Positions 1-9,285 of a DNA stretch of 52,326 bases are shown here, one piece after another. The first letter of the stretch is position 1. Each line of letters opens with the position of its first letter. Below the pieces are notes generated by a model. The model was not told where the DNA came from, did not search any database, and saw only the letters and a list, made by a program, of their open reading frames with translations. Origin of the DNA: Roseovarius lutimaris (GTDB taxonomy: Bacteria > Pseudomonadota > Alphaproteobacteria > Rhodobacterales > Rhodobacteraceae); assembly GCF_900115165.1 (NCBI RefSeq), contig NZ_FOVP01000023.1:1-52326 (forward strand), written 5' to 3'. The position numbers and the translations under genes were made by a program.

Positions 1-251
1 CGTTCCACAACAAGCTGGCCGATCTTGGAATGCAGTTTGTCGACATCAGCGGCACTAACCCGTTCAGGCGCTGAACCTTGGCGCGTAAAGGCCGCCGCCA
101 TGTTTTCTATCGCCGCGCGTTTCCACGTCCCAATCTGCGTCGGATGCACGCTGTATTTCTTGGACAGCTCGGCAAGCGTCATCTCCTCACGGATCGCTTC
201 AAGAGCAACCTTGGCCTTAAAATCCGGCGAATGGTTCTTTCGTTTCTTCAT
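1..251 (-). CDS. IS3-family transposase OrfA, N-terminal part (runs off the window)
   Basis: On the minus strand an ATG at 251 opens a frame beginning MKKRKNHSPDFKAKVALEA and continuing through a helix-turn-helix segment (LAELSKKYSVHPTQIGTWKR) to the window edge. This is the typical OrfA (HTH_Tnp_1) of IS3-family elements, which binds the element ends and is normally fused by frameshifting to a DDE OrfB; OrfB must lie outside the window. About 83 codons are visible. A plausible element end, starting with TGG as expected for the 5'-TG of IS3 ends, lies near position 312. The first 35 bases overlap the 3' end of the neighbouring IS630 transposase in another frame, which suggests IS3 inserted there. 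Confidence 0.8.
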   Translation of the reverse strand, partial: MKKRKNHSPDFKAKVALEAIREEMTLAELSKKYSVHPTQIGTWKRAAIENMAAAFTRQGSAPERVSAADVDKLHSKIGQLVVE

Positions 252-1302
252 TTTGGATCGTCACTTTCATCATGCGATCCACCTTAACGTCTGGTCCGAA
301 TTTCCGCGACCACCTCTCATTTGGGATGATTTCCCGGAAGAACTTCAGGATCGCATTCGCGAACTGTTTTTGGGTGGGGTAATGTCGGTTGTGCGTCACC
401 TGCTGGTGCATGACGGCCCATAATCGTTCAATGGGGTTAAGGTGCGGGCAATACGGTGGCAGCTGGATCAGGTGGATTCTGCAGTCTGGCCTTGCGAGGA
501 AAGCCCTGACGTCTGGTCCTTTATGGTAGGCGGCGTTGTCCCAGATCACATGAATAATGCGCTTGTCGGGGTTGCGGGCCTCGATCTTGGCGAGAAGCGG
601 CGCGGCGCTGCCCCCATCGACGGTGGTTGGTTCGACAAAGGGCGCGTCGAAGGTTTCAAGGTTGAGCGCACCATGGATGTTCACTCGGCCACGTCCTGCC
701 GTGGTCGTGACCGCTGGGTTTGACCCGGTCTTAACCCAGCCGAAGCCGGGTTTAGTCTGGTATTCGGGATGCACAGCATCAGCGAAATAGACGGCTTCAT
801 CCATGCTCATCTTACTCACCAGCCGTTCGTACATCGCGATGAACGCAGCCTGCTTTTCGGCAGATGCAACCCGTGGCAGGGCCTTGGGCTTGCGGTACTC
901 GAACTCCAACCGGGCCAGAAGCTTGATGCAGCCGGAATGTGAATATTCCAAGCAAAATTTAGACGCGATGTGCGATCTGATCTCAACCGTCGAGCGGCAG
1001 AAGCGTCCTTCCAGCCAAGTGCATAACGCAGCTTCCTGTGCTGACGTCATACGGGACTGGCCACCCTTCCAGCCATCGACGGCAAGCGCGTCCCAACTGC
1101 TCTCTCGGTAGGTCTTGTACCAGCCGCGAATGGTATCGTCATCAAGGTAGAGAAATTCGGCTATCACCTGGCAGGACTTGCCGTCATCCAGCAACAGGAT
1201 CGCATTCGCCCGCCGTGCAATGCCATGATCCTCGCGCTGACTGCCAACGCAGGCCTCAAGCTCAAGGCGCTCTGTTGAGGAAAGAAAGCCGGGACGGATC
1301 AT
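217..1302 (-). CDS. IS630-family transposase with altered C-terminus
   Basis: A 361-aa DDE transposase. The N-terminal half carries a helix-turn-helix (QVIAEFLYLDDDTIRGWYKT). The catalytic domain shows the three acidic positions in VYFADAVHPEYQTKPGFGW, IIHVIWDNAAYHKG and LPPYCPHLNPIERLW. It would cut and paste the element at TA targets. The body matches the common rhodobacterial IS630 group closely, but after FFREIIPNE the sequence no longer resembles the usual ending of that group; the last 11 residues (NEETKEPFAGF) are read out of frame from the start of the adjacent IS3 orfA. I infer that the true 3' end was replaced by the IS3 insertion, so activity is doubtful. Exact terminal repeats could not be fixed. 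Confidence 0.9.
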   Translation of the reverse strand: MIRPGFLSSTERLELEACVGSQREDHGIARRANAILLLDDGKSCQVIAEFLYLDDDTIRGWYKTYRESSWDALAVDGWKGGQSRMTSAQEAALCTWLEGRFCRSTVEIRSHIASKFCLEYSHSGCIKLLARLEFEYRKPKALPRVASAEKQAAFIAMYERLVSKMSMDEAVYFADAVHPEYQTKPGFGWVKTGSNPAVTTTAGRGRVNIHGALNLETFDAPFVEPTTVDGGSAAPLLAKIEARNPDKRIIHVIWDNAAYHKGPDVRAFLARPDCRIHLIQLPPYCPHLNPIERLWAVMHQQVTHNRHYPTQKQFANAILKFFREIIPNERWSRKFGPDVKVDRMMKVTIQNEETKEPFAGF

Positions 1303-1409
1303 GCACGTACCTGAAGCACTCCTGGCCCAGACGTCAACCCGTCAAAAATTCGGTTGCCCGAAGACTCTGTGTATAGTACTGATAAGTATCAGCTTTCTAA
1401 CTTGACAAT

Positions 1410-1459
1410 ACTCCCACCGGAGGCATCCGGGGCCAACCACAGGTGCCTCCGGCGGGAGT
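1410..1459 (-). terminator. Hairpin terminator downstream of panC
   Basis: A 16-bp inverted repeat (1410-1425 with 1444-1459, one mismatch) encloses an 18-base loop just past the panC stop. The flanking GGGAGTATTTATGGAAA is a motif often seen after rhodobacterial genes. It can fold on either strand, so it may also insulate panC from IS630 transcription. Confidence 0.7.
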
Positions 1460-1483
1460 ATTTATGGAAAGATGAAAGCGGGC

Positions 1484-2332
1484 TCAGGCCTCGACCGCGA
1501 TGTTGTCAATCAGGCGCACCCCGGCAAGCCAGGCGGCGGCCAAAAGGCGGGCGGGGCGTGTCGGGGTATCGAGCAGGCTGAGGTCGTCGTTGGCGCGCAT
1601 TTCCAGGTATTCGACTTTGGTGAAGCCGGCCAGTTCCAGGCGTCTGATCGCGGCCGCTTGCAGCGGGGCAAATGCCTCGCCCGCGAGGAGGGCGGCGGCC
1701 AAGGTTTCCATTTCCTCGTGCAGGCGCGGGGCGGTGACGCGGGCGCGATCCGAGAGCAGCAGGTTGCGCGAGGACATCGCCAGCCCGTCAATCTCGCGGA
1801 TGGTGGGACAGCCATGCACCGTGATGGGAATGTCGAGATCGCGTGCCATGCGGCGCACGATCTGAAGCTGCTGAAAATCTTTCTCGCCAAAGAACGCGTC
1901 GCTGGCCGAGGTTTGCAGGAACAGCTTGGCCACCACCGTGGCGACCCCGTCGAAATGCCCCGGTCGATGCGCCCCGCACAGCACATCGGTCAGCCCCGAC
2001 ACCGTGACCTTGCTCGAAAACCCGTCGGGATACATCTGTGGCCCGTCGGGCACATAAAGCGCGTCGACGTCAAAGCGTTCGAGCTTGCGGGCGTCGTCAT
2101 GCTCGGTGCGGGGATAGTTCTCAAGGTCTTCGGGCGTGTTGAATTGCATCGGGTTGACAAAAATCGTCACGATCACCCGGTCACAGGCCGCCTTGGCCGC
2201 CTCGACCAGCGACAGGTGCCCGTCATGCAGCGCGCCCATTGTCGGCACGACGCCGATTGTCTCACCGGCAAGGCGCCAGGGCAGGGTGGTGTCACGCAGC
2301 ATGTCAAGCTGGCGCAGAATGGGGGCTGGCAT
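1484..2332 (-). CDS. panC: Pantoate--beta-alanine ligase (pantothenate synthetase)
   Basis: A 282-aa enzyme that joins pantoate and beta-alanine with ATP via pantoyl-adenylate, the last step of pantothenate (vitamin B5) synthesis; cytosolic. Visible family motifs are PTMGALHDGHLSL (HIGH-like ATP site, about residues 30-42), VNPMQFNTPEDLENYPRT (pantoate site), DAFFGEKDFQQLQIVRRM and EIDGLAMSSRNLLLS (KMSKS-like loop). Length is normal. Its ATG overlaps the panB stop in a TGATG arrangement, so the two genes are surely co-transcribed and probably translationally coupled. A strong hairpin follows the stop. Confidence 0.97.
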   Translation of the reverse strand: MPAPILRQLDMLRDTTLPWRLAGETIGVVPTMGALHDGHLSLVEAAKAACDRVIVTIFVNPMQFNTPEDLENYPRTEHDDARKLERFDVDALYVPDGPQMYPDGFSSKVTVSGLTDVLCGAHRPGHFDGVATVVAKLFLQTSASDAFFGEKDFQQLQIVRRMARDLDIPITVHGCPTIREIDGLAMSSRNLLLSDRARVTAPRLHEEMETLAAALLAGEAFAPLQAAAIRRLELAGFTKVEYLEMRANDDLSLLDTPTRPARLLAAAWLAGVRLIDNIAVEA

Positions 2333-3156
2333 CAGGTCGGGGCCTTATCTGCAAAGGTATGTTCGGGGCCGGGAAAGGCACGTGCGCGCACCTCTTGGGC
2401 ATAGCTGGCAATCGCCGCCTCACCATCGGTGCCAAGGGAAGCGTAGCGTTTCACGAATTTCGGTTTGAACGCCGTGAACAGGCCGAGCATGTCGTCGACC
2501 ACAAGTATTTGCCCGTCACAGTTCACAGAGGCGCCGATGCCGATGGTCGGAATGGGAATCTCTGCGGTGATCTGATCGGCGAGGGCGGCGGGCACTTTTT
2601 CAAGCACGACGGAAAAGGCGCCGGCCTCGCTTACCGCGCGGGCATCGCCCATAAGCGCCTCGGCGGCATCGCCGCGGCCCTGAACCCTATAGCCGCCAAG
2701 CGTGTTGATGGATTGCGGCGTCAGGCCGATATGCGCCATCACCGGCACGCCGCGCGCCACCAGAAAGGCGATTGTCTCGGCCATATGACGACCACCTTCA
2801 AGCTTGATCGCGCCGGCGCCGGTCTCGGCCATAAGCCGCGCGGCATTTGCAAAGGCCTGTTGCGGCGATTCCTCGTAAGAGCCGAACGGCATGTCGAGCA
2901 CCATCATCGCGCGGCTCAACCCGCGTGCCACCGCCTTGCCGTGCAGGATCATCATTTCCATGGTCACGCCAAGCGTCGAGGGCAGGCCATGCAGCACCAT
3001 GCCGACGCTGTCACCGACAAGCACGAAGTCGCAATGCGCATCCATCATCTGGGCCATCGGCGTGGTATAGGCGGTCAGGCTGACAATCGGGGGGCCGCCC
3101 TTCATCGCCCGGATATCATCGGGCAGGGGGGCGGATTTTCGGGCTGTTGCGCTCAT
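2332..3156 (-). CDS. panB: 3-methyl-2-oxobutanoate hydroxymethyltransferase
   Basis: A 274-aa cytosolic enzyme that transfers a hydroxymethyl group from 5,10-methylene-THF to 2-ketoisovalerate, giving ketopantoate: the first committed step to pantothenate. The TIM-barrel signatures are present: [33 protein letters not shown] (metal-binding Asp), [24 protein letters not shown] and the C-terminal [21 protein letters not shown]. It is the first gene of a panB-panC operon. No panE or panD is visible in the window. The Shine-Dalgarno ahead of the ATG is weak, but this start gives the expected length. Confidence 0.97.
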   Translation of the reverse strand: MSATARKSAPLPDDIRAMKGGPPIVSLTAYTTPMAQMMDAHCDFVLVGDSVGMVLHGLPSTLGVTMEMMILHGKAVARGLSRAMMVLDMPFGSYEESPQQAFANAARLMAETGAGAIKLEGGRHMAETIAFLVARGVPVMAHIGLTPQSINTLGGYRVQGRGDAAEALMGDARAVSEAGAFSVVLEKVPAALADQITAEIPIPTIGIGASVNCDGQILVVDDMLGLFTAFKPKFVKRYASLGTDGEAAIASYAQEVRARAFPGPEHTFADKAPT

Positions 3157-3293
3157 GGGTCTGTCCGGCTTGTTTCTGCATTGCAGCGCAGACTAGCAAT
3201 TGCGCCGGGTGAAATCTACTGTTCTGTTGCGTCCTGAACAGCAGAAGGACCAAGCGCAATGCGCCGACTGCCATTTTATGGATATGTGCCGCG

Positions 3294-4463
3294 ATGAGCG
3301 CGCTGGAGATTTCCAATCGCGATGCGCGCCGACTTTGGCTTGCGGTCAATGGGTTGGGCGCAGCGCCGATGGCGGGGCTGCCGGATGTGGCGGCGATGAT
3401 CCGCGCACTTGGCTTTGTGCAGATCGACACGATCCGCAATGTGACCCGCGCCCATCACCACATCTTATGGAGCCGCGCCCCGCGCTATCGCGAGACGATG
3501 CTTTGGCCGCTTCTGGGTCAAAAGCGGCTGGTGTTTGAACATTTCACCCATGATGCCTCGCTTATCCCGATAGAGGTTCTGCCCAACTGGCAGGAACAGT
3601 TTCGCCGTCTGGGGCAAAAGGCGGCGACCAACGATTGGTATCGTTCGGGGCTTGCAAAAGACGAGGTGCGCGCCATCCGTGACCGGATCGAGGCCGAAGG
3701 GCCGCTTTCGACCCATGCCTTTGACAGCCGCACCATAAGCCGCGAGATGTGGGCGCGCCCGCCGCATAAAAAGGTGCTGGATCAGATGTGGTATGCCGGC
3801 GATCTGGCGACCAGCCACCGTGAGAAATTCGTCAAGTTCTACGATCTCGGTGAACGGGTTTTTCCCGATATCGCGGCCGATTGCCCACCCGCGCGGGATC
3901 AAATCGGTTGGCTGTGCGATCAGGCGCTGGAGCGGTTGGTGATCGCCACGCCCGGCGAGATACAGCGATTCTGGGGCGTGGCAAGCGCGCCAGAGGTGCG
4001 CGATTGGCTCGCGCGACGCCGCCTTGTCGATGTGGCGGTGACCGGCGCGGATGGCACGCGGCAAAAGGCCTGGGCCCTACCGGATATCGAGGTGCGCCTG
4101 GCTGCCTGCGTACCCGTCGCGCGGCGTCTGCGTCTTCTCAACCCGTTCGATCCGGCGATCCGGGATCGCAACCGGCTTTTGCGGCTGTTCGGGTTTCAGT
4201 ATCGCAACGAGATGTTCGTGCCGCAAAACCAGCGGATATGGGGCTATTACGTCTATCCGCTGCTTGAGGGCGATACATTTGTTGGCCGGATCGAGATCAA
4301 AGCGGACCGCGCGGCAAACTGGATGGCGGTCACCGGGTTCTGGCCCGAGCCGGGCGTGAAATGGGGCATCGGGCGGTGTGAGCGGCTGGACCTCGAATTG
4401 CGCCGCTTTGCCCGGCTGGCCGGGATCACCGATATTCGCTGGGACGTCTCGCGCCCGGCCTGA
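3294..4463 (+). CDS. YcaQ/AlkX-type winged-helix DNA glycosylase (HTH_42 family)
   Basis: A 389-aa protein of the COG3214/HTH_42 family, whose studied members (E. coli YcaQ, Streptomyces AlkZ) remove alkylated bases and unhook interstrand crosslinks. The segment ALGFVQIDTIRNVTRAHHHILWSR contains the QID motif, which corresponds to the catalytic Q-x-D/Q loop of the family. Other conserved pieces are VFEHFTHDASLIPIE and FGFQYRNEMFVP followed by an RIEIKADR strand near the C-terminus. It is encoded divergently from panB with about 137 bp between them and looks monocistronic. Function as a base-excision glycosylase is inferred from the family. Confidence 0.88.
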   Translation: MSALEISNRDARRLWLAVNGLGAAPMAGLPDVAAMIRALGFVQIDTIRNVTRAHHHILWSRAPRYRETMLWPLLGQKRLVFEHFTHDASLIPIEVLPNWQEQFRRLGQKAATNDWYRSGLAKDEVRAIRDRIEAEGPLSTHAFDSRTISREMWARPPHKKVLDQMWYAGDLATSHREKFVKFYDLGERVFPDIAADCPPARDQIGWLCDQALERLVIATPGEIQRFWGVASAPEVRDWLARRRLVDVAVTGADGTRQKAWALPDIEVRLAACVPVARRLRLLNPFDPAIRDRNRLLRLFGFQYRNEMFVPQNQRIWGYYVYPLLEGDTFVGRIEIKADRAANWMAVTGFWPEPGVKWGIGRCERLDLELRRFARLAGITDIRWDVSRPA

Positions 4464-4836
4464 GCACCCTTGTGGCGAGCGCGCCGCATGGTGCGGGGGT
4501 GATGGTGGCGGCTTTGCGGGACTAAGTGTTAATTTGCAGATCGGGCGCCAATGGCCGCTTTACGTGCGCCAGCGCCTTCCAGAACCTCTAGACATGAAAC
4601 GGCCAATAAGAGGAAGTAACCCGCTGTATGAACGGGAGGTCTCAAGTCAGATGTGCAAATCCTACAATTTGCAGGGAAATGACATGCCGGTTAGTCAAGT
4701 TCCTCAATTTCGAATACAAAGAAAATTCAGCAAGTTGAGTAAAACCATCACAGTCGCCAATTTTGGCCCCTCGTATCGTTCATGATGCAATGGTCAAGCT
4801 TCATGACTGAGCAAAATCTAATGGAAGGTCACCTCA
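4464..4836. other. Intergenic stretch, no gene recognised
   Basis: About 370 bases with no convincing reading frame, RNA gene or hairpin. Composition turns noticeably more AT-rich after about 4600, matching the next gene. It presumably holds the promoter for the gene at 4837, but no clear -35/-10 pair could be assigned. Confidence 0.4.
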
Positions 4837-5556
4837 ATGACAGAATTCTCCGAGCTTCAAGCACTTTTCATCAATACATCTCTCAAGCGTGAACCATCTG
4901 AAAGCCATACCAAGTTGCTGATGAATGCATCGGGAAATATCATGGCGGAGCAAGGTGTATCGGTCGAGCATTTGCATATGCTTAGCCACCAAATACCACC
5001 CGGCGTTTATCCCGACATGACAGACCATGGATGGGATAAAGATGATTGGCCCAATATTTGGAGAATGGTCCTCGCAGCTGACATCCTCGTCATCGGCACA
5101 CCGCTGTGGTTGGGTGAAGAATCCTCGGTTTGTCGGGTATTGATCGAGCGCCTGTACGGCATGTCCGGCGAGTTGAACGACAAAGGCCAGTCAGTTTTTT
5201 ATGGTAAAGCCGCGGGTTGCGTGGTTACGGGCAACGAGGACGGTATCAAACATGCCGCAATGACAATCGGTTACGCAATGAGCCATCTGGGCTACACGAT
5301 CCCACCCCAAGCTGATTGTGGCTGGATCGGAGAGGCGGGGCCAGGCCCTTCATATGGCGACAAAAAAGATGATGGCAGTCTGGTTGGATTCGACAACGAA
5401 TTTACGCAACGGAACACCACTATTATGACATGGAACCTGATGCACTTGGCGCGGATGCTGAAAAACGCCGGTGGATACTCAAATCAGGGGAATGATCGAA
5501 ATGCTTGGGCGGCGGGTGCACGGTTTGGTTTTGAGAACCCAGAATACCGAAGTTGA
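4837..5556 (+). CDS. Flavodoxin-fold NAD(P)H-dependent FMN reductase-like protein
   Basis: A 239-aa protein. It starts with a beta-strand and phosphate-loop region (LQALFINTSLKREPSESHT), typical of the NADPH-dependent FMN reductase/flavodoxin-like fold that binds FMN. DILVIGTPLWLGEESSVCR matches the second FMN-contacting loop (the family TPxYWGxxS-type motif), and GKAAGCVVTGNEDGIKH the third. The likely role is flavin or quinone reduction, but the substrate is unknown. The gene stands alone between two intergenic gaps. Its codon use is clearly more AT-rich than neighbouring genes (many AAT, GAA and TTT codons), which may signal horizontal acquisition. Confidence 0.75.
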   Translation: MTEFSELQALFINTSLKREPSESHTKLLMNASGNIMAEQGVSVEHLHMLSHQIPPGVYPDMTDHGWDKDDWPNIWRMVLAADILVIGTPLWLGEESSVCRVLIERLYGMSGELNDKGQSVFYGKAAGCVVTGNEDGIKHAAMTIGYAMSHLGYTIPPQADCGWIGEAGPGPSYGDKKDDGSLVGFDNEFTQRNTTIMTWNLMHLARMLKNAGGYSNQGNDRNAWAAGARFGFENPEYRS

Positions 5557-5853
5557 TTTAGATTCTCTTGCCTCAGGAATCAACATCACAGGATAGGCTT
5601 ATGCGCTTCTCATGATAGCAGTACTTTGTACGGTTTGCAGCATTGGTAACAATGAGTTCTGAGCTGACATTTGTCCGCTGCTTTGCGACGGATCGCCCTT
5701 TCATGCGGACATGCGGACGCCCCCCAAGGCCCAACCGACCGATGATATCGGGGCATGCGTCGGTTTTGCGCGCTCTTGTGTCGGCTGGGCTGTGCGCGGT
5801 TATGCAGGATTGATAAATATCGGGCAACGCATGCACCAAGGGAGTCGCAGCTC
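5557..5853. other. Intergenic region upstream of the DMGDH-like gene
   Basis: About 300 bases without a supported gene. A ribosome binding site (AAGGGAGT) sits just ahead of the ATG at 5854, which is why that start is preferred over an in-frame upstream ATG at 5755. No glycine-riboswitch-like structure was recognised. Confidence 0.4.
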
Positions 5854-8361
5854 ATGAAAACCAATGTCAAAGCCCTGGTCGTCGGCGGTGGCGCCGTCGG
5901 GACCTCGATTGCCTATCATCTGGCGCGCGCCGGGTGGGCGGATGTCATGCTGCTTGAGCGCGACGAGCTAACCAGCGGCAGCACATGGCATGCCGCCGGC
6001 CTTTTACCCTTGTTCAACATGTCCTATGCCACCACCCATATTCACAAATATTCGGTCGATTTCTACAAGACGCTTGAAGCGGAAACCGGCCTTAACGCCG
6101 GTTTTGCCGTGGTCGGCAACCTGCGCATGGCCCAGACCAAGGAACGGATGGATGAGTATATGCTTTATGCCTCGACCGCCGAAACCTGTGGTGTGCCCTA
6201 TGAGTGGCTGACCCCCGATGAGATCAAGGCCCGCTGGCCACTGATCAATACCGAGGATCTTGAAGGCGCGATCTATCACAGCACCGACGGCTATATTAAC
6301 CCCGCCGATGTGACCCAGGCGATGGCCAAGGGCGCGCGTCAGCGCGGCGTGATGATCGAGCGCAAATGGCAGGCGGATGCGTTTCACTGGACCGGCACCC
6401 ATTGGGAGGTGACCTGTACCAGGATGGTGGAAAAGGGCGGCAACCTTGTGCCCGGCGACGAGCAGATCACCATCACCGCCGAGCATGTGGTCACGGCCTC
6501 GGGCAACCACGCCCAGACCACCGCCAGAAAGCTTGGCATCAAGATCCCCGCGATCCCGGTCGAGCATCAGTTTATCGTCATGGACAAGGACCCGGCATTG
6601 GTCGAATACCGTGCCAATGGCGGGCAGGAGCACCCCGTCGTGCGTGACGCCGATGCGCAATCTTATGTGCGCGAAGAGCGCGGCGGCTGGATCCTGGGTG
6701 TCTATGAGAAAAATGCACCGGCCTGCTTTGAGTACGGCGTGCCCGACAGCTTTCGCGCGGACCTGTTCCCGCTCGATCTTGAGCGGATCGAAGAACAGTA
6801 CATGGCGATGATCCACCGGGTGCCGTCCTGTGAAGACTCTGGCCTCAAGGACGATTTCAACGGGCCGATCTGCTATACGCCCGATGGCAATCCGCTGGTC
6901 GGTCCGGCGCCGGGGCTGCGCAATATGTGGCTGGCCGAGGGCTTTAGCTTTGGCATCACCGCCGCGGGTGGCACGGGCTATTATCTGGCGCAGCTTATGG
7001 TCGATGGCGAGGCCGAGATCGACATGGCGTCGCTCGATCCCAAACGCTACAGCCAAAACTGGATGACCACCGAATTTGCCGCGCGCAAGAACGAAGAATG
7101 CTATGATCACGTCTATATCCTGCACCATCCCGACGAGGAACGCCCGGCCTGTCGACCGCTGCGCACGGTGCCGGCCTATGACCGCCAGAAAGCACGCGGC
7201 GCGCAATTTGGGTTTGTGAATGGCTGGGAGCGCCCGAATTATTTCGGCCCGCTCGACGCGCCCGAGAACTTTGACCATGACGCGCGCAGCTTCCGTCGCG
7301 GCGGCTGGTGGCAACATGCGGTGGAAGAGGCCCGCGCGATCCGCGAAGGCGTTGGCCTGATCGACGCCTCGGCCTTTACCAAGCATGTGGTCAAGGGCCC
7401 CGGCGCGACGGCGTTCCTTGATTGGTTCACCTGCAACAAGCTGCCGAAAGTCGGGCGGATCAACCTGACCTATGCGCTGACCGGCAAGGGCACGACGCGC
7501 ACCGAGTACACCATCGTGCGCAATGGCGAGGATAATTATTACCTCGTCTCGGCCGGCGCCTGGACGGAATATGACGCCGATTATCTGCGCAAGGCGGCCG
7601 AGGACAAAGCCCCCGAATTCGGCTATATCGAAATTCAGGACGTGACCACCCAATGGGGCGTGTTTGCCATCGCCGGCCCCAAATCGCGCGATGTCCTGCG
7701 CGCGGTGATCAAGGACGCCGATCCCGACACAGCGCTGAGCAACAAGCGGTTTCCCTGGCTGACCGCGCGCAAGATCGAGCTGGGCATGTGCCCGGTCAAC
7801 GCCATCCGCGTCGCCTATACCGGCGAGCTTGGCTGGGAATTGCACCACCCGATCGAAATGCAGAATTATCTGTTCGATCTGCTCGAAAAGGCCGGTGAAA
7901 AACACGGGATGAAACTGGTTGGCGCGCGGGCTCAAAACTGGCTCCGACAGGAGAAATCCTACCGCGCCTTCGGCAACGAGTTGGGGCGCGACGCAACCCC
8001 TCTCGAGGCCGATCTGCCGCGCTTTGTCGACCTTGAGAAAGAGTTCCACGGCAAGGATGCGATGGTCCAGACCGGCGTGCGTTCAAAATGCTGCACGCTT
8101 TTGATCGACGGGCCAGAGGATGCCGACCCATGGGGCCGCGAAGTGCTCTACACGCCCGAGGGCGCGCGCGTTGGCCGATTGACTTCGGGGGGCTATTCGG
8201 TGGCCTTTGGAAAATCCATAGGCATGGGGTATGTCAAACCCGAACACACCGCGCCGGGCACCAGGCTCAAGGTCAAAATCCTTGACCGGCTTTGGGATGC
8301 CGAGGTGACCGTCGATAGCCCCTATGACCCAAAAAACGAGACCATCCGCAAGGACGGCTGA
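5854..8361 (+). CDS. FAD-dependent oxidoreductase / GcvT-domain protein (dimethylglycine/sarcosine dehydrogenase-like)
   Basis: An 835-aa two-domain protein. Residues 1 to about 380 are a DAO-type FAD domain with the dinucleotide-binding start ALVVGGGAVGTSIAYHLARA and the flavin-contacting TSGSTWHAAGLLPLF. From about residue 430 to the end is a GcvT/aminomethyltransferase-like folate domain (for example AFTKHVVKGPGATAFLDW, RVAYTGELGWELHHP and the C-terminal GYSVAFGKSIGMGYVKPE). Family members oxidatively demethylate dimethylglycine, sarcosine or related N-methyl amines and pass the one-carbon unit to tetrahydrofolate. Which amine is used cannot be told from sequence. The gene appears monocistronic. 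A long antisense frame over it is a composition artefact. Confidence 0.88.
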   Translation: MKTNVKALVVGGGAVGTSIAYHLARAGWADVMLLERDELTSGSTWHAAGLLPLFNMSYATTHIHKYSVDFYKTLEAETGLNAGFAVVGNLRMAQTKERMDEYMLYASTAETCGVPYEWLTPDEIKARWPLINTEDLEGAIYHSTDGYINPADVTQAMAKGARQRGVMIERKWQADAFHWTGTHWEVTCTRMVEKGGNLVPGDEQITITAEHVVTASGNHAQTTARKLGIKIPAIPVEHQFIVMDKDPALVEYRANGGQEHPVVRDADAQSYVREERGGWILGVYEKNAPACFEYGVPDSFRADLFPLDLERIEEQYMAMIHRVPSCEDSGLKDDFNGPICYTPDGNPLVGPAPGLRNMWLAEGFSFGITAAGGTGYYLAQLMVDGEAEIDMASLDPKRYSQNWMTTEFAARKNEECYDHVYILHHPDEERPACRPLRTVPAYDRQKARGAQFGFVNGWERPNYFGPLDAPENFDHDARSFRRGGWWQHAVEEARAIREGVGLIDASAFTKHVVKGPGATAFLDWFTCNKLPKVGRINLTYALTGKGTTRTEYTIVRNGEDNYYLVSAGAWTEYDADYLRKAAEDKAPEFGYIEIQDVTTQWGVFAIAGPKSRDVLRAVIKDADPDTALSNKRFPWLTARKIELGMCPVNAIRVAYTGELGWELHHPIEMQNYLFDLLEKAGEKHGMKLVGARAQNWLRQEKSYRAFGNELGRDATPLEADLPRFVDLEKEFHGKDAMVQTGVRSKCCTLLIDGPEDADPWGREVLYTPEGARVGRLTSGGYSVAFGKSIGMGYVKPEHTAPGTRLKVKILDRLWDAEVTVDSPYDPKNETIRKDG

Positions 8362-8412
8362 TCAGACCAAGGATCACAAAGACGGGGCCGGGGGATACAC
8401 TCCGGCCTCTGT

Positions 8413-8439
8413 TTCTTCTGGCCGAAAATATCCTCGGGG
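8413..8439 (-). repeat. Dispersed 27-bp repeat, copy 1, with adjacent hairpin
   Basis: This 27-base block is repeated in the opposite orientation at 19232-19258 with one mismatch. It starts TTCTTCTGGCC and ends TATCCTCGGGG. Immediately beyond it, 8445-8461 is a 6-bp-stem hairpin (GAGGGG/CCCCTC), so the unit may act as a shared terminator for the convergent genes ending at 8361 and 8513. Confidence 0.65.
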
Positions 8440-8512
8440 AGTTTGAGGGGTGAAACCCCTCATCAAAACCGGAAACTGCGCGGCGCAGCCGCTCAATTTT
8501 GAAAAACCGCGT

Positions 8513-9259
8513 TCAGCGCCTGTGCGACCGCAGCCATTTTTGCCACTCACCGCGGCTGCCGTTGAAGACATTGACATCAACGCCGCCGGTGACACCCGGA
8601 ACGAGGCCGGTGCCGGTATATTGCCAGAATTTCCAGTGTTGGTCGGGATAAACCTGCTCCAGCGACTTTGCGGTAGAGCGCAGCCAGAATTCGACGCCCG
8701 GTAACTTGCCCATCTGGTTCTGGCGATAAAACTCCGGCGTGGTATAGATGATCGGGCGCTGGCCGTAGTGCTTTTCGACCAAGGTCAGGAAAATCCGCGC
8801 CTGACGGCGGACTTCTTGTGCCGGGGGGCGTTTGACGCAGGTTGGCGAATGCGGGTTCCATTCCATGTCCAGCACCGGCGGCAGGGTGCCACGGCGACGC
8901 GGGACATTTTGAATGAACCAGGCCGCCTGTTCCTTGGCCGGGCGACAGAAGTAATAAAAGTGATAGGCGCCGCGCGGGATGCCCGCGCGCCGTGCGCCAC
9001 CCCAGTGATCGGCAAACATCGGATCAAAGAAATCGCCGCCCTCGGTGGCCTTGATAAAGACAAACTCCACGCCCGCGCGTTTGGCCTTGCGCCAGTCGAT
9101 CCGATCCTGAAACCGGGCGACGTCAAGCCCGTGAACCCCGTAGCTGTCAGGCGCGCGCCCGGTCCAGACCACCGGGGCGTTGTCGCCAAAACGATAGCCC
9201 GCCTGTCCGGGCAGGGCGAGCGAGAGCAAAATCAAGCTTAGCAAAAATACGCGGACCAT
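8513..9259 (-). CDS. Secreted GH25-family lysozyme (muramidase)
   Basis: A 248-aa protein with an N-terminal signal peptide (MVRVFLLSLILLSLALPGQA), so probably periplasmic or secreted. The GH25 beta/alpha barrel is visible: GLDVARFQDRIDWRKAK, FVFIKATEGGDFFDP, GAYHFYYF and the catalytic PPVLDMEWN (Asp-x-Glu), then IIYTTPEFYRQN and WQYTG near the C-terminus. Enzymes of this family hydrolyse the beta-1,4 bond of peptidoglycan glycan strands. The ATG at 9259 was chosen because the signal peptide begins there and an AGAGGTG ribosome binding site precedes it; the frame stays open upstream only through the inverted-repeat region. Confidence 0.9.
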   Translation of the reverse strand: MVRVFLLSLILLSLALPGQAGYRFGDNAPVVWTGRAPDSYGVHGLDVARFQDRIDWRKAKRAGVEFVFIKATEGGDFFDPMFADHWGGARRAGIPRGAYHFYYFCRPAKEQAAWFIQNVPRRRGTLPPVLDMEWNPHSPTCVKRPPAQEVRRQARIFLTLVEKHYGQRPIIYTTPEFYRQNQMGKLPGVEFWLRSTAKSLEQVYPDQHWKFWQYTGTGLVPGVTGGVDVNVFNGSRGEWQKWLRSHRR

Positions 9260-9285
9260 GCGGCACCTCTGTTTGACAGGCACAT

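Noticed and set aside
6004..8049. 681-codon open frame antisense to the DMGDH-like gene
   Set aside because: Mirror of a high-GC3 gene; its translation has no family features and the plus strand encodes a clear protein.
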